Below, piece after piece: positions 49,563 to 61,257 of a DNA stretch of 64,000 bases. The notes under the pieces are model-generated. The model had not been told where the DNA came from. It searched no databases and saw nothing but the letters and a program-made list of their open reading frames with translations. The DNA is from Haematococcus lacustris (taxonomy: Eukaryota > Chlorophyta > Chlorophyceae > Chlamydomonadales > Haematococcaceae). The translations under genes and the position numbers were made by a program. The stretch covers positions 21,067,937-21,131,936 of the forward strand of contig JASKMD010000003.1 in the NCBI GenBank assembly GCA_030144725.1, read 5' to 3'. Positions within the stretch are counted from its first letter, which is position 1, and each line of letters begins with the position of its first letter.

Positions 49563-49740
49563 CGCTCAGCACACTGCACGGTATCAATGAGACATTGCAC
49601 CGAGTAGCTGACAGAACTTGAATAAGGGATGTGCGACACATATTATCATGCTGCATGGCTGAGCCGCGGCGTCGATTTTATTTACATGGGTAACATGAAA
49701 TTTCATTAACATGGGATTTTCTGTTAGTTGGGAGCGCCGA
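49563..49740. repeat. element E copy 2, right part
   Basis: Matches 20046-20225 in the same order of blocks. Together with 39755-40060 it brackets the satellite, placing the satellite inside element E. Confidence 0.6.
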
Positions 49741-49744
49741 AGCA

Positions 49745-49870
49745 GGCAGCATGCAAAGAGTAGCAGGAATGAAACAAACCGCGACCACCATGCAGGCAGC
49801 ATGCAAAGAGTAGCAGGCAGCATGCAAAGAGTGGCAGCCAGCATGCAAAGAGTGGCAGCCAGCATGCAAA
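49745..49870. repeat. short AGCATGCAAAGAGTRGCAG tandem repeat
   Basis: About five copies of a 20-21 bp unit around CAGCATGCAAAGAGTGGCAG. Non-coding. Confidence 0.85.
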
Positions 49871-51657
49871 TAATTACCTCCACCCTTACCATCACCATTA
49901 CCAATACGAACACCATCACAACCACCAACACCATCACATGGCATTGCCTGTCAGCGCTGCTGCAACACACAGTCCCACAATGCTCTCACCAATTGTGTGG
50001 ACAGCCTGCCTGAACCCCAGCTCCAGCACCAGGGTCTGGAGCACCTCACCCTCCCCTGACAGGCAGGCGTGCGCCACTGCATGCCACAAGCTGCAGCCCA
50101 GGCCAGCTCCTTGCCTTGGGCAGGCCAGCGGGCTGTCAGCCTGGCCATCAGCCAGACGCTGCACGCCCTGCTGCAGGCATGAGCTGGCCAGCAGGCGGTG
50201 GCGCTGTTGTATGCTGACATGGGACTGGGCAGCAGACATGCCCCACCAGCTCCAGCACCTGCAGGGCCAGGGGCATGATGCCATGCAGCAGCATCACTTG
50301 GAGCGTCATGATAATGATGGTTGGTGTACACCATTATTACTGCCAGCCTGGTACACCCTGGTATGGTGGTTATCACCTTAGGGCATGGAGGGCAATTGAG
50401 AGGCCAGCATGGCTATGACAGCAGCTGGCTCAGCTCCCCACCTTGTCAGTGTCTGCTTCACAGTCGGTGGCCCAGGCCAGCTCCTGCACCGTCAGAGGCT
50501 CCAGGCACACCACCAGGCCAGGCAGCAGGCGGGTGTGCAGCAGGTCCAGCAGGTCAGGCTGCTCAGCCCTGCAGCGCCTCCTGCGTCGTACTCAGCACTT
50601 GGCGGCACATTCCCTCCAGCCCGCTTGGCAGCTGCGCCTCCATCTCCTGCAGTGTCCAGCTCGACTGCTCAGCCATGTCGTCAGAAGCTGCATGCAGGTG
50701 GTGAGTCGGAGCCGCAGTACTGTATGATGGCACCAACAAGCTTGCTGGTGGCTGCCACCAACACCTTATGCAAAGCATGCCTGCATGCTGGTTGGCTGAC
50801 AGCCCTTGTAAGCCTGGAAAGCTCAGGGTGTGGTTCAAGACATGAAGGCATGAGCGGTAATGTGAAGGATAGCTGTCGACGAGTGCCAGCCAATCCTTAC
50901 ATGGATAGCCTGCCTGAGAGTCTCCTCATTCACAACATTGCTACGCTGCCACCTGCTTAGCACCTGCTGTGCCATGCCTGCTGCTGGTAGTGTTTGTTGC
51001 TGTGAGAGCTCCCAGTAGGGTAGGTGGTGGGGCTGAGGCAGCGGTTTTGAGTATGGCGTGACAGTGGAATGTTGTGCAGGGGGCAGTGGGGCAGAGCAGG
51101 GCCATACCCAAGTGCACTTTGACTAGGCAGGTTGCTCAGAGCGTGCTGCTCGCTGTGCTTGTGTTCGTCACTCAACCCCTTGTTTGTGACTTCGTAATGT
51201 TGTCGTGCCACGGCTGTTGCTGAGCACCATACCTGGAAGTTGCATGGCGAGGAATAGTTGATGTAACTGGAAAGGCAAGCAAGCCTGCCACATTGCGCAT
51301 GTTCTACTGGTGTATGAGCTGCAACTTGTAAGGCTGCGTGCACTGTTATGTGCGATCCCAAAGGTAGAGATAGAGGTGTATCTAAACTTGCCCCAAGACT
51401 GCCAATGCTTTTTGTGCTGAAGGCTGGCTGGACATCGAGTCGACACTCCCATCTGCCGCCAGCCTCATTCGGCGCTTAAGCAGGCATGACTAGGTCAGCG
51501 CTGCATCAACTGACCTAGGCAGGGAGGGCTGAAGCAAGGGTCCTGGCGGTTCAGATTCATTCGCATGTGATGTTTTGAGTTAGGGCTTGAAGTGTGATAA
51601 CGAATGAGCCCGTTCGCTGCAGCTCTGTTTCTAGAGTTATCGCTCATCGTCACAGCA
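49871..51657. other. degenerate region with an F-box/LRR family 3' fragment
   Basis: Leu/Gln-rich frames are open on both strands but none is convincing. At about 50795-50860 the phrase PGKLRVWFK followed by a stop and GAAGGCATGAGC matches the 3' ends of the genes at 51658 and 54334, so a decayed third copy ends here. Nothing else recognised. Confidence 0.5.
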
Positions 51658-53374
51658 ATGGTCAAGCGGTGCAGGCGTAGCGATGTACCCGTCGATGGCC
51701 TGCGCGTCGAGGCACCTTCAGCAACTCTTGGACCTCGTCCTGGCACCCCCCTGCTGGACCTGCCTGCGGCGCTTCTTCATGATATAGCATCCCGAGCAGC
51801 GCTGCTGGGTGCGGGCAAGGCGCTCTCTCTCACGTGTAGCGCCTTCTCCAAGACCAACCTGTTACACGCCCCCGCTCTCCGTATCCAGCTGGACAGCCAG
51901 GGCTGCGATCAGTTCCTCACACCACGCGTCGTCGCAGCCCTGCAAGCCAGGACATGCAAGCTGGCCCTGACTCTGGAGCAACAGCGGGCTCAGAGCAGCA
52001 GGCAGTACATCAGATTGTTAAGCGAGATTCTGAGGGAGCTGGCCAGCTGTGCAGCCGTGAAAGCCTGCAAGCTAGGAACCAGCAAAGGTCCCTCCCCGTG
52101 CCATGATATGCACTGCAGCCCCGACCTTGCCCAGCACCTGATGGATAGCTTCCCAGGCCTGACCTCCCTAGCCCTTCACGGCTACTACATCCACTGCAGT
52201 AGTCTGGCCAGCCTTCTCTCTCACCCGCGGCTGTCCCTGCAGCTGCAGCAGTTCGACCTCAATGGCACCATCATCACCCAGCCCAAGAGGCCCAAGCCAT
52301 GGGCAGCCACCCTGGACAGTCTGTTCTATGGTGTCAAACTTCAGCAGCTGAGCCTGTTGGTTACGAAGAAGGCAGTGGGTGAAGACAAGCCCTTCCTGCC
52401 CGACCTGCGGCCATTGTCCCAGCACCTGACACAGCTGTGCCTCCAGCAGCGGGAGGGTGTGAAGTGGCACCTCGACAAGTACACTGCAGTACTGCAGCCC
52501 CTGGCTCAGCTGCAGGTGCTGGCAGTCTCTCATATTTACCACCTGCAGGGTCTGCCTGGGCTGCTGCAGGCATTGCCTCGGCTGCACACCCTGCAGCTGC
52601 CTCACGTGGGGTCAGGAGCAGCTGGACACTCTGCTGGCAGCCACCCAGCTTACCAGCATCCAGCTTGGTTCATTGGATGGGCTGACCAGCTCACGTGCAG
52701 ATGTGCCCTGCAGCTGGCAGTGGCTGGAGCTTACAGGCTCTGTTGACTGCTCCTCAGCGGCACACCTACCGCTGCACACCCTCACCCAGCCCTTGGTGGT
52801 GGGAGAGCTTTTCATAAGTACTGACGAAAATGACGACTGCGATCTGGTGGCAGCTGCAATCCACAACCTGACAAAGGCTTGCAGTGTACCAGTGAGGATC
52901 AAGGTGTTGCGGCTGAGTATGATTGTCATGCCAGATAGCCCTGCCATGGCAGCATAACAGCAGGTAGAGTTGAAGCAGCTGGTGGCTTCGCTGCAAGCGC
53001 TGAACCATTGCAGCTGGGGGGCGGTGTCTGTGGCCCACATGAATGTGGGCGCAGCGGATGTCTCGACACTGGCGCCCTTGTGCCAGGGCTGCACACGACT
53101 TGAATTTTCTGACGGCAGTCTGACTTCCTCCCTGGAGTTCTGGTACCAGCTGGTGCAGCTCATGCCCACCGTCACGCACATCACTTTCACAGATGCAGAT
53201 GGTTCTGCCTCGGCAGCCATGTGTGAGTCACTGCAGCTCATGACTCAGCAGCCCTGGGCACGGTGGCTGGACATTTGCATCTCGCGGCCATCGGGCTCCT
53301 ATAGGTTGCCTTCATGTTGGCGGGCCATCCCCCTTTCCCAGCCGGGCAAGCTCAAGGTGTGGTTGAAGTCATGA
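51658..53374 (+). pseudogene. F-box/leucine-rich protein gene, broken copy
   Basis: ATG at 51658 (MVKRCRRSDVPVDGL), aligned to the ATG of the intact paralogue. It has an F-box-like segment (LLDLPAALLHDIASRAALLG, then LSLTCSAFSKTNLL). Leucine-rich stretches follow (LQLQQFDLNG, LQQLSLLV, LTQLCLQQ, LQVLAVSH, LHTLQLPH). Near 52610 the frame shifts: the expected GQEQLD..LAATQL continues in another frame. That second frame ends in a stop at 52957, after which VELKQLVASLQAL resumes and runs to 53374 (PGKLKVWLKS). F-box proteins usually recruit substrates to SCF ubiquitin ligases; the target is unknown. Introns instead of breaks are possible but no good splice sites were seen. Confidence 0.7.
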
Positions 53375-53377
53375 GCG

Positions 53378-54333
53378 CATGAGTCACAAGAGTGTGCAGC
53401 CCTACCAAGAGCAGCAGCAGCCACATATGCCTTGCATGCAGACGCATGGGCGGTCCCATCCATGTGTGCCAACAGCAGTGCGTGCCTTGCTGGTGATGTG
53501 ATGAGTGCGACCCCTTCTCACCAGCCTTTGCCTGCCTGCCTGCCTGCTTGCCTGTATGTGTTTGATACCCGGGATGTTGAACTAGTGCTGGCCTGGTGAC
53601 ATGCCTCCTGATGCAGTCAGGGAAGCTGAGGCGGCAGTGACCCGACATGGTGTCGTGGTCCAGACGGGCTGCCGCTGCAGGTTGGTGGGCAAGGCACCTA
53701 TGATGGCATGGTGATGGTAATGGTGACATGTTTGTTGCCAGTGTCTGTTGCCAGTGTGCTGGGCGACAGTGTGGGATTTGCGTATTAAAGGTGCAACCTA
53801 GGATGCTTCAATCTGATTGCAGCGGAGCGAGATTACCCACAGTCGAGCATGTCGTTCCATATTGCATGGTGCCATGTCAAATGAGGTGCAAGCTATAAGA
53901 ATGCGTGCACTGATATGTGCAGTCACAATGGTAGAGGGGCAGACCTTGCCACAAGACCTTGCCCAAAGGTGTATGAGGTGCAGCTTGTGAGGACGCATGC
54001 ATTGACATGTGCAGTCACAAAGGTAGACATGAAGGTGCAGCACGCCTTGCCCCAATAGTGCAAGACTGGATTATCTGATCTGCTGCCTCTAGGATGCTGG
54101 CCCGCTAGGAATTGAGTCGACGAGCCCATTTGCCTCCAACCCATGTGCCACACAAGCAGGCATAATCGAGGAAGTGCTCCACTGGTCGACTGAGGTGAAG
54201 AGGTCTGAAGCAAGGGGCCTGGCACTTCCAATTTAGTCGCATGTGAATGGTGCAGAAGAGTCACGGTTTGAAATGTGATATCAAAAGAGCTCGTCCGTTG
54301 TGGCTTCGATCTTGTTGGCTCATCGTAGCAGCC
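53378..54333. other. spacer between the F-box/LRR paralogues
   Basis: No gene recognised. It holds a repeated phrase, GAGGTGCA(A/G)CT(A/T)(A/G)TAAGAATGCGTGCA-like, at about 53883 and again at about 53970 (GAGGTGCAGCTTGTGAGGAC), and AAAGGTAGA-type copies, so part is a local duplication. It probably contains the promoter of the gene at 54334 and the 3' UTR of its neighbour. Confidence 0.4.
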
Positions 54334-56022
54334 ATGTCTAAGCATCTCAGGCGCAACGATGCACACGCTATGTGCGTACGCGTCGAGGCACCTTCTGCAA
54401 CACTTGAACCTCGTCCTGGCATCTCCATGCTGGACCTGCCTGCACCGCTCTTGGACGACGTCGCCCGCTGGGCCATACAGCTGGGTGCTGGAGGAACCCT
54501 GTCTCTCACCTGCCGTGCCTTTTTCAAGACCAACCTGTTGCACGCCCCCGCTCTCCACATCCAGCTGGACAGCCAGCGCTGTGACCAGCTGCTCACACCA
54601 CGCGTCGTCGCAGCCTTGCAAGCCAGGACTTGCCAGCTGGCCCTAAGTCTTGAGCAGCCGCAGGCACAAAGCAGCAGGGAGTACATCAGGCTGCTGACTG
54701 AGGTTCTGAAGAATCTGGCCAGCTGTGCAGCCGTGGAAGCCTGTAGGCTAGCATTCATCCAGGATCCCTCCCACGCCCCTCACATGCCCCTAGACTGCAG
54801 CCGCAGCCTTGCTCAGCACTTGATGGACACCTTCCCAGGTCTGACCTCTCTGTCACTCGACAAATATGCCATCCCATGCAGTGGTCTGGCAATCCTGCTC
54901 TCCCATCCACAGCTGTCCCTGCAGCTGCAGCAGCTGGACCTCAGCAGCACCACTATCCTCCAGGCTAAGCGGCCTGGGCCAGGGGCAGCCATCCTGGAAA
55001 CCATGTTCCATGCATCCAGGCTTAAGCAGCTGAGCCTGTCCACCCAGAAGATGGCTGGGGAAACAGAGCCCCACCTGCCCGACCTGCGGCCATTGTCCCA
55101 GCACCTGACACAGCTGTGCCTCCAGCAGTGTGGGCGTGTGGGGTGTGGCCTTGACAATTTCATTGCAATATTGCAGCCCCTGACTCGGCTGCAGGTGCTG
55201 ACAATTTCTCAGACTTACTTCCTAGAGGGTCTGCCTAGGCTGCTGCGGGCGCTCCCTCATCTGCACACCCTGCAGCTGCCTGACGCAACAGTCTATGGGC
55301 AGGAGCAGCTGGACTCACTGCTGGCAGCCACCCAGCTGAGCAGCATCCAGCTCAACTCACTCATGGGGCTGACCAGCTCACGTGCAGATGTGCCCTGCAG
55401 CTGGCATCGGCTGGAGCTCACTAGCGATATTGGATGCTCCTCTGCGGCACACCTGCCGCTGCAGTCCCTCACCCAGCCCCTGGTGCTTGGAGAGCTTCGA
55501 ACTGACTATGACAACTGCAAGCAGGTGGCAGCTGCAGCCCATAACCTGACAAGTTGCAGTGTGTCAGTGAGGATCAAGGTTTTGCACCTGGATGTGGCAG
55601 GACTGCAGCATGTAAAGTTGCAGCAACTGGAAGCTTCGCTGCAAGCGCTGAACAATTGCAGCTGGGAAACGGTTTCAGTGACCCATATGAATGTGGGCGC
55701 GGCGAATGTTGCGACACTGGCGCCATTGTGCCAGGGCTGCACACACCTTGAATTCTCTTACAGCAGCCTGACCCCCTCCTTGGAGTTCTGGCGCCAGCTG
55801 GTGCAGCATATGCCCACCGTCACCCACCTCACCTTCTCAAAGTCAGATGGCTCCGCCTCAGCAGCCATGCACCAGTCATTGAAGCGCATGGCTGAGCAGC
55901 CCTGGGCCCGCTGGCTTGACATTTGCATTGCGAGGCATACATACTCCGATACTTTTCCTGCATCCTGGCGGGCCAGCCCCCTTTCCCAGCCAGGCAAGTT
56001 CAAGGTGTGGTTCAAGTCATGA
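54334..56022 (+). CDS. F-box/leucine-rich repeat protein, intact
   Basis: 562 aa from ATG at 54334 (MSKHLRRNDAHAMCVRVEAP) to TGA at 56022, without a break. Residues about 31-70 are F-box-like (MLDLPAPLLDDVARWAIQLG, LSLTCRAFFKTNLL). About a dozen irregular leucine-rich repeats follow, for example LSLQLQQLDLSSTTIL, LKQLSLSTQK, LTQLCLQQCG, LQVLTISQTYFL, LHTLQLPDATV and THLEFSYSSL. No signal peptide or membrane segment. About 70% alike to the broken copy upstream, same strand, so a tandem duplication. Likely an SCF adaptor; its substrate is unknown. The upstream ATG frame from 54247 is not shared with the paralogue, so 54334 is preferred. Confidence 0.75.
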   Translation: MSKHLRRNDAHAMCVRVEAPSATLEPRPGISMLDLPAPLLDDVARWAIQLGAGGTLSLTCRAFFKTNLLHAPALHIQLDSQRCDQLLTPRVVAALQARTCQLALSLEQPQAQSSREYIRLLTEVLKNLASCAAVEACRLAFIQDPSHAPHMPLDCSRSLAQHLMDTFPGLTSLSLDKYAIPCSGLAILLSHPQLSLQLQQLDLSSTTILQAKRPGPGAAILETMFHASRLKQLSLSTQKMAGETEPHLPDLRPLSQHLTQLCLQQCGRVGCGLDNFIAILQPLTRLQVLTISQTYFLEGLPRLLRALPHLHTLQLPDATVYGQEQLDSLLAATQLSSIQLNSLMGLTSSRADVPCSWHRLELTSDIGCSSAAHLPLQSLTQPLVLGELRTDYDNCKQVAAAAHNLTSCSVSVRIKVLHLDVAGLQHVKLQQLEASLQALNNCSWETVSVTHMNVGAANVATLAPLCQGCTHLEFSYSSLTPSLEFWRQLVQHMPTVTHLTFSKSDGSASAAMHQSLKRMAEQPWARWLDICIARHTYSDTFPASWRASPLSQPGKFKVWFKS

Positions 56023-56514
56023 GCGCATGAGACATGAGTGTGTGCAGCCCTGCCAGGAGCAGCAGCAGTCACGTATGCTTATCGTGCAGGCACATGAGCC
56101 GCTCCAACCCTTAGTGCTAACAACAGTGTCTTGCTGGTGATATGACGAGATCAGCGCACCCCCTTCTCATCAGCCTTTGCATCCCTTCTCATCAGCCTGC
56201 CTGCCTGTTTGTGCCCGACGTCTGGGTTTCCGTACTATTGTTGGCCTGCTGACATACCTGCTGCTGGCTGCTGTAGTGGCTGTTGATGCAGTCAGGGAAG
56301 ATGAGGCTGCAGTGGCTTGACAACATGTCGTGTTGCACTAAGTTGCAATGACGTTGATAGAGATTGGGCAGCTGTGGCCTGCCTGGCACCCGGGTTGGTG
56401 CAGGTCAGTGGGCAAGGCATCTGTGATGACATGGTGATGTTGACAGTGGCATTTCTGTTGCTAGCTCTGTGCAAACTAGCTATGATCTACATGCTGAAGG
56501 CATGCAGCCTGTAA

Positions 56515-56575
56515 CCTGATCCATGGTGTCAGACTTCAGCAGCTGAGCCTGGATGTTGGCATGAAGGTGTTGTGG
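56515..56575 (+). pseudogene. F-box/LRR gene fragment
   Basis: TCCATGGTGTCAGACTTCAG, then CAGCTGAGCCTGGATGTTGG, matches the middle of the gene at about 52322-52360. It is a short orphan piece just before the scaffold gap. Confidence 0.6.
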
Positions 56576-56754
56576 GTGGGTCCTGGTGATGTAATCCATT
56601 CGCCACATTGTTCACCAGCAGCAGCATGTGGCACCAGCAGCTGGCTACATGTTTCGGTCCGCCTCGAGTAACCCTTGTACGCACAGATACTGCGTTGACA
56701 CGATGTTTGTACGTTGTTCACCCATGCCTTTAACGGCGCCGCATGCATGCCCTC

Positions 56755-57254
56755 NNNNNNNNNNNNNNNNNNNNNNNNNNNNNNNNNNNNNNNNNNNNNN
56801 NNNNNNNNNNNNNNNNNNNNNNNNNNNNNNNNNNNNNNNNNNNNNNNNNNNNNNNNNNNNNNNNNNNNNNNNNNNNNNNNNNNNNNNNNNNNNNNNNNNN
56901 NNNNNNNNNNNNNNNNNNNNNNNNNNNNNNNNNNNNNNNNNNNNNNNNNNNNNNNNNNNNNNNNNNNNNNNNNNNNNNNNNNNNNNNNNNNNNNNNNNNN
57001 NNNNNNNNNNNNNNNNNNNNNNNNNNNNNNNNNNNNNNNNNNNNNNNNNNNNNNNNNNNNNNNNNNNNNNNNNNNNNNNNNNNNNNNNNNNNNNNNNNNN
57101 NNNNNNNNNNNNNNNNNNNNNNNNNNNNNNNNNNNNNNNNNNNNNNNNNNNNNNNNNNNNNNNNNNNNNNNNNNNNNNNNNNNNNNNNNNNNNNNNNNNN
57201 NNNNNNNNNNNNNNNNNNNNNNNNNNNNNNNNNNNNNNNNNNNNNNNNNNNNNN
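56755..57254. other. assembly gap (500 N)
   Basis: Exactly 500 unknown bases, the usual placeholder for a gap of unknown size. Frames drawn across it are meaningless. It hides the base just left of the Harbinger-like terminus. Confidence 0.99.
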
Positions 57255-57257
57255 TAA

Positions 57258-58259
57258 GGCCCCTATTCCAATGTCGAGGCGAGGCGAGGCGAGGTGCATG
57301 GGGTGCTTTTTCGAGGCGAGGCGGCGAGGCGAGGCGGCGAGGTCTCCATGTCCCTCTAACCGCCCCCAACCGCCCTACCTCGCCCCTCGCGATTCCAATG
57401 GCGAGGCGAGGTCGAGATGCCCATGCCACCAGATTTGCGTGCATGGGGCCTCGCCGCCTCGCCAAGCCAGCCTCGCCCCCAGGCCCAGCAGGTCACAGGC
57501 GAGGTGTGACTGTTTTCCAGAACTGGCAGCTTGGCGAGTATGGGGGTGGCGAGTGGCTGCGCGATGCTCAGCATGTCTAGGCTACAAAATGTAGCATCAG
57601 CATCGACAAAGCAGCAGCTAGTGGATAAACAGGAAGAAGTCCTGGTCGGGTAGTGATAGGTGCAATAGAAGAGGGCGGAAAGACAGCCGAAAACTCGGCG
57701 GCGACTGGGAGGAGACAACGGCAGATGTCCCTCATCCGCAGTTTTAACGCAACCTCAACATTGCGGAGCAACCTTCAGCTTGTGCACCTGCTATGCTTTG
57801 CTTTGCCCGCTTTGACTTGCTTTGCCCGCTTTGCGGAGAATGTTTAGCTAGTCCCGCTTGCGCAGGGCTTGCAGAGGCGTGTACTTGCATTGTCCCGCTG
57901 ACGCGGAGTTTAGCTTAGCTTGCCTTGCACATTTACACGCTGCTTGCCACCTTCACCTGCCCCCGCCACCACCCGAAGAGCAAAACAGCAGTGTCACCAA
58001 ACCTGCTCCAAGCAGAGTTGCACCACAACCTGCAATACCCTACACATACAGCCAATCATACACATACAACCTGCTCCTATCAGAGTTCCAACATAGCCTG
58101 CCCAATCACTTAAAAGCCTAGCAGAGGTGCACAAACACAACCAGCCTACTCAAGAGCTGCTCAATTCATTTGCCAGCGACGCAGCAGCATCGTGACTATG
58201 CGCAAGGCGCGGGGTGGTCGGCGGTCTCCAAAAGGGGTCCATGCAACTTCGCTGTTACC

Positions 58260-58294
<35 letters not shown>

Positions 58295-60308
58295 GCCGAA
58301 TGTCATCGGATGAGGAACCCATTGCAGTGAAATGAGCGAAGAGGTTGGTCAAAATTTGAACACCTCGCCTCGCCTCGCCCTGTGGACCTTTTTCTGAACG
58401 CGAGTTATTTGAAGATAATTTGAAGATTCGCCTTAGAATGAGAGGAATGACGTTTTGTTTTGCCGCCGTGCTGGTCAGTATTCGCAGAGGCGTTTCGCTT
58501 GACCTTTCCCGTATCGCAAATCCTCTGGAATGGCAATGGGCAATGGGCTGGATGGACGACGTCGACAGCGATGATGACCTTGAGATTGTCATTGCCCTAG
58601 GCTTTCTTCCGCTGCTGTTGGCAGCCATCTTGCCTCTTGTGGCCGACCTCGCCCCCCCGCAGTACGTTTGTCTCGCATGTACATGCTTGCTCTCTTTGTC
58701 GTAAACGCAATGTGTGCTTTGTGTAGGCGACTGGGCTGCTTCTACAAGTATTCGATGAAGCCGTTCTGGGGACATGAGGAGTTCGGACGTGCGAGAACAG
58801 GTGCGCGTTGCATTGCGCTTGGCACTGGCCTTTGCAGTGAACGCACATGCAAGACATGCAGCAGGCTGCAGGTGTGCTGCAATGCGGGCTGCAACATGCA
58901 GCGTGTGTTGCAGTGGATTAGCAGCAACAATCTGCAGGTGTGCTGCAATGCGGGCTGCAACAGACAGCATGTGTGGTGCAGTGGATGAGCAGCAACAGTA
59001 GGATGCAGGTGTGCTACAGTACAGGCTGCAACAGGCTGCCGGTGTGGTAGAGTGGTTGAGCAGCTGCAGAAGGCTACAAGTGTGTTGCAGTGGATGAGCA
59101 GCAGCAGCAGGCTGCAGGTGTGATGCAGTGGATGAGCAGCAATAGCAGCAGCAGGCTGCTCGTGTGGTCAAGTGGATGAGCATCAGCAGCAGCAACAACA
59201 GCCTGCAGGTGTGATGCATTGCAGGCTATAGCAGGCAGCAAGTGTGTTGCAGTAATTGAGCCATGTTTTCAACATGTAAGATTGGTAAACCTGAACACAG
59301 CCCAGCAGTTATGCTTTGGTTGCTGTATAAGATGTGAGAACGACGTCATGCCTCGACATGAGTAAAAGAAAGAACAGTACATGAGCTACAGCAACATGCT
59401 GCAACATAGCCTGTCTCAACACCGACTCAACGAATGTCAACACAACACTAAGCACAATAGCCAAGTACCAATGTTGTGCCATGCCAACAGGCCTGTGTCA
59501 TGCCAACATGCCTTGCTACTCTCATACAATGGTCTGTGGGTGGGTCATGTACACCTTGTGCAGCACTCATCACTCTACCGTCACTTGTTTGTGATGGCAG
59601 CACTTCGCTTGATACATATTGTAACCAACCTGGACAGATGGCCCCACCCCTTCTATGTGGCTGTACCGCTCAACGCAACGGGGCTAAAATCTTACACCGC
59701 AAAGTGGGGCACGGAGTGGTGTGCAGTGGACATCGCGCCAATGAACATGGTGGTGATGGCGAAATGCGTTGGGCTTCAGCGCCGCGTACATGGCAGCACT
59801 TCGCTGGGCATGGCAGGCGCAGTTCGCTATCACGGCAATGCGTCCTCGATGGTGAGGGGGCTCGCGATTGTGCAGGCTGCTGGCCGTGCTGGTGGTGGTG
59901 CTAATGTTGCGGGCCCCGCTGGTGGCTAACGACCATCAACGATTAATTCGATTCATATAATCTTCAGCAATCTTGCCTGCGGTGCCCACGTGCGGGGGTC
60001 TTCGTAGATAATCAAAGTAATTACAAGTAACTTAAAAAAGTGTGTTAGCAACCTACCGCACCTCAACGCCTCCTTGGTGGCCCTGAATCTGAAGCGCACT
60101 CCGACGTAGAACGTAGTGCGGTTGGCGGTCGCTAAGCTACTGCCCAACCCCGGCAAATTTCATAAGAAGGTTCAAATAATCTTTGAATTCAACGTGTTTT
60201 CAGAAAAAGGTCCTGTCTCGCCGCATTGGAATCGCAAAATTTGAAAACGCCACATTCAGCCACATGGAGCCTCGCCTCGCCTCGCCTCGCCCCATTGGAA
60301 TAGCGCCC
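57258..60308. mobile_element. PIF/Harbinger-like DNA transposon
   Basis: Left end GGCCCCTATTCCAATG and right end the complement of GGGCGCTATTCCAATG. TAA sits outside each (57255-57257, 60309-60311), the 3-bp duplication typical of PIF/Harbinger. Next to each end are GGCGAGGCGAGGCGAGG runs in inverted orientation, and a second copy of the ATTCCAATGG motif lies further in (about 57388 and 60220). No transposase signature was recognised. Small frames exist, including an acidic-to-hydrophobic one at about 58420-58704 (DDVDSDDDLEIVIALGFL) and one at 59381-59929, without known domains. Confidence 0.65.
58861..59260. repeat. TGCAGGTGTG / GATGAGCAGCA minisatellite
   Basis: Eight or so imperfect copies of a 45-60 bp unit with CTGCAGGTGTGNTGCAGTGGAT and GAGCAGCAACAG parts. 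It lies inside the Harbinger-like element. Confidence 0.75.
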
Positions 60309-60419
60309 TAACAGGCATGCACTCATGGCCCTTCAACACCAGCATTGCTCACCACACCATGCTCAGCACTCTATCTTGACTCCTGCTCAACGTCTAACAC
60401 AGCCTACAGATCCTTCTAA

Positions 60420-60560
60420 TCATTTTTGAGGGGCAGACGGAGCTGGACGTCTTGCTGGCAGCTACTGCGCTCATGCAAGTGCAAGCGCGCCATGCAGCTG
60501 GCAGCGGCTGAAGCTACTAGGGGTCAGGGGTATCACTGTTGACTGCACCACTGCCACACT
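60420..60560 (+). pseudogene. F-box/LRR gene fragment
   Basis: CAGACGGAGCTGGACGTCTT, GCTGGCAGC and GCGCCATGCAGCTGGCAGCG correspond to the QEQLDSLLAATQL ... PCSWHRLEL region of the gene at 54334. Decayed fragment outside the Harbinger-like element. Confidence 0.55.
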
Positions 60561-61257
60561 GCCACACACTGCACCTCACCCACCCTACAGCACAAAACAT
60601 AGTGGGTGCACAGAACATAGGTGACGGCCTGATCACATACAGGTGAGGGACAAGATATGATGAGCTATGACGCACACATGCAGATTAAGGTGTTTGTTGT
60701 CGGTAATTGGGCGAGCCGCAACGTACAGGCAGTTAGACAATAAGAAGCAGCCAGGGCACTGTCACTGTCCGACTTGCATGGGCGACGTGCATGGGGTTCA
60801 GATCGACAACCCTGGGTCACCCCGGCCATTGGCCATGCCAATCCGTGACAGGCGCGACGCTCACACCACGCGCTAGTGAAGGGTAGCTGAGGCTATCGCG
60901 GTAAGTCACGCGCGCTGAAACTCGCGTTTCAGACTGAAGCCTTGTCCCAGTACACCGCCCACCATTCCTGCGGACTGTGAACATGCTCGCTCGCTGCAGC
61001 CTGGGGCTCAACAGGGTGCGACCGTACGTGGGTCGCAGGTCGAAGCGCAAGATTCCCTGGGTTGGGTCGGGACCCCTCATGGTCACCCCCGCCATTGGCT
61101 GCACCCCTGATAAAATCTTTCTGGTGCAGCTCATTAAAGCGAAGCTAGCGGGCTGCTCGGGCTGATGTGCACCTGTGCCGGGGCGGGCGGGGGTGCTGTG
61201 AGATCGGGTTGCGTTGTGCCGGGAATGGCCTGCTTAGTGGGGCTGTGATCAGAGAGC
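60561..61257. other. non-genic stretch with GGTCACCCC-type repeats
   Basis: No gene recognised. GGTCACCCCGGCCATTGGCC at about 60817 and GGTCACCCCCGCCATTGGCT at about 61080 are relatives of the inverted repeat at 61258. Confidence 0.45.

Noticed and set aside
58161..59219. 352-aa minus-strand protein in the Harbinger-like element
   Set aside because: It reads through the GCAGGTGTG minisatellite and a CTG run (poly-Ser) and shows no DDE or Myb motif.
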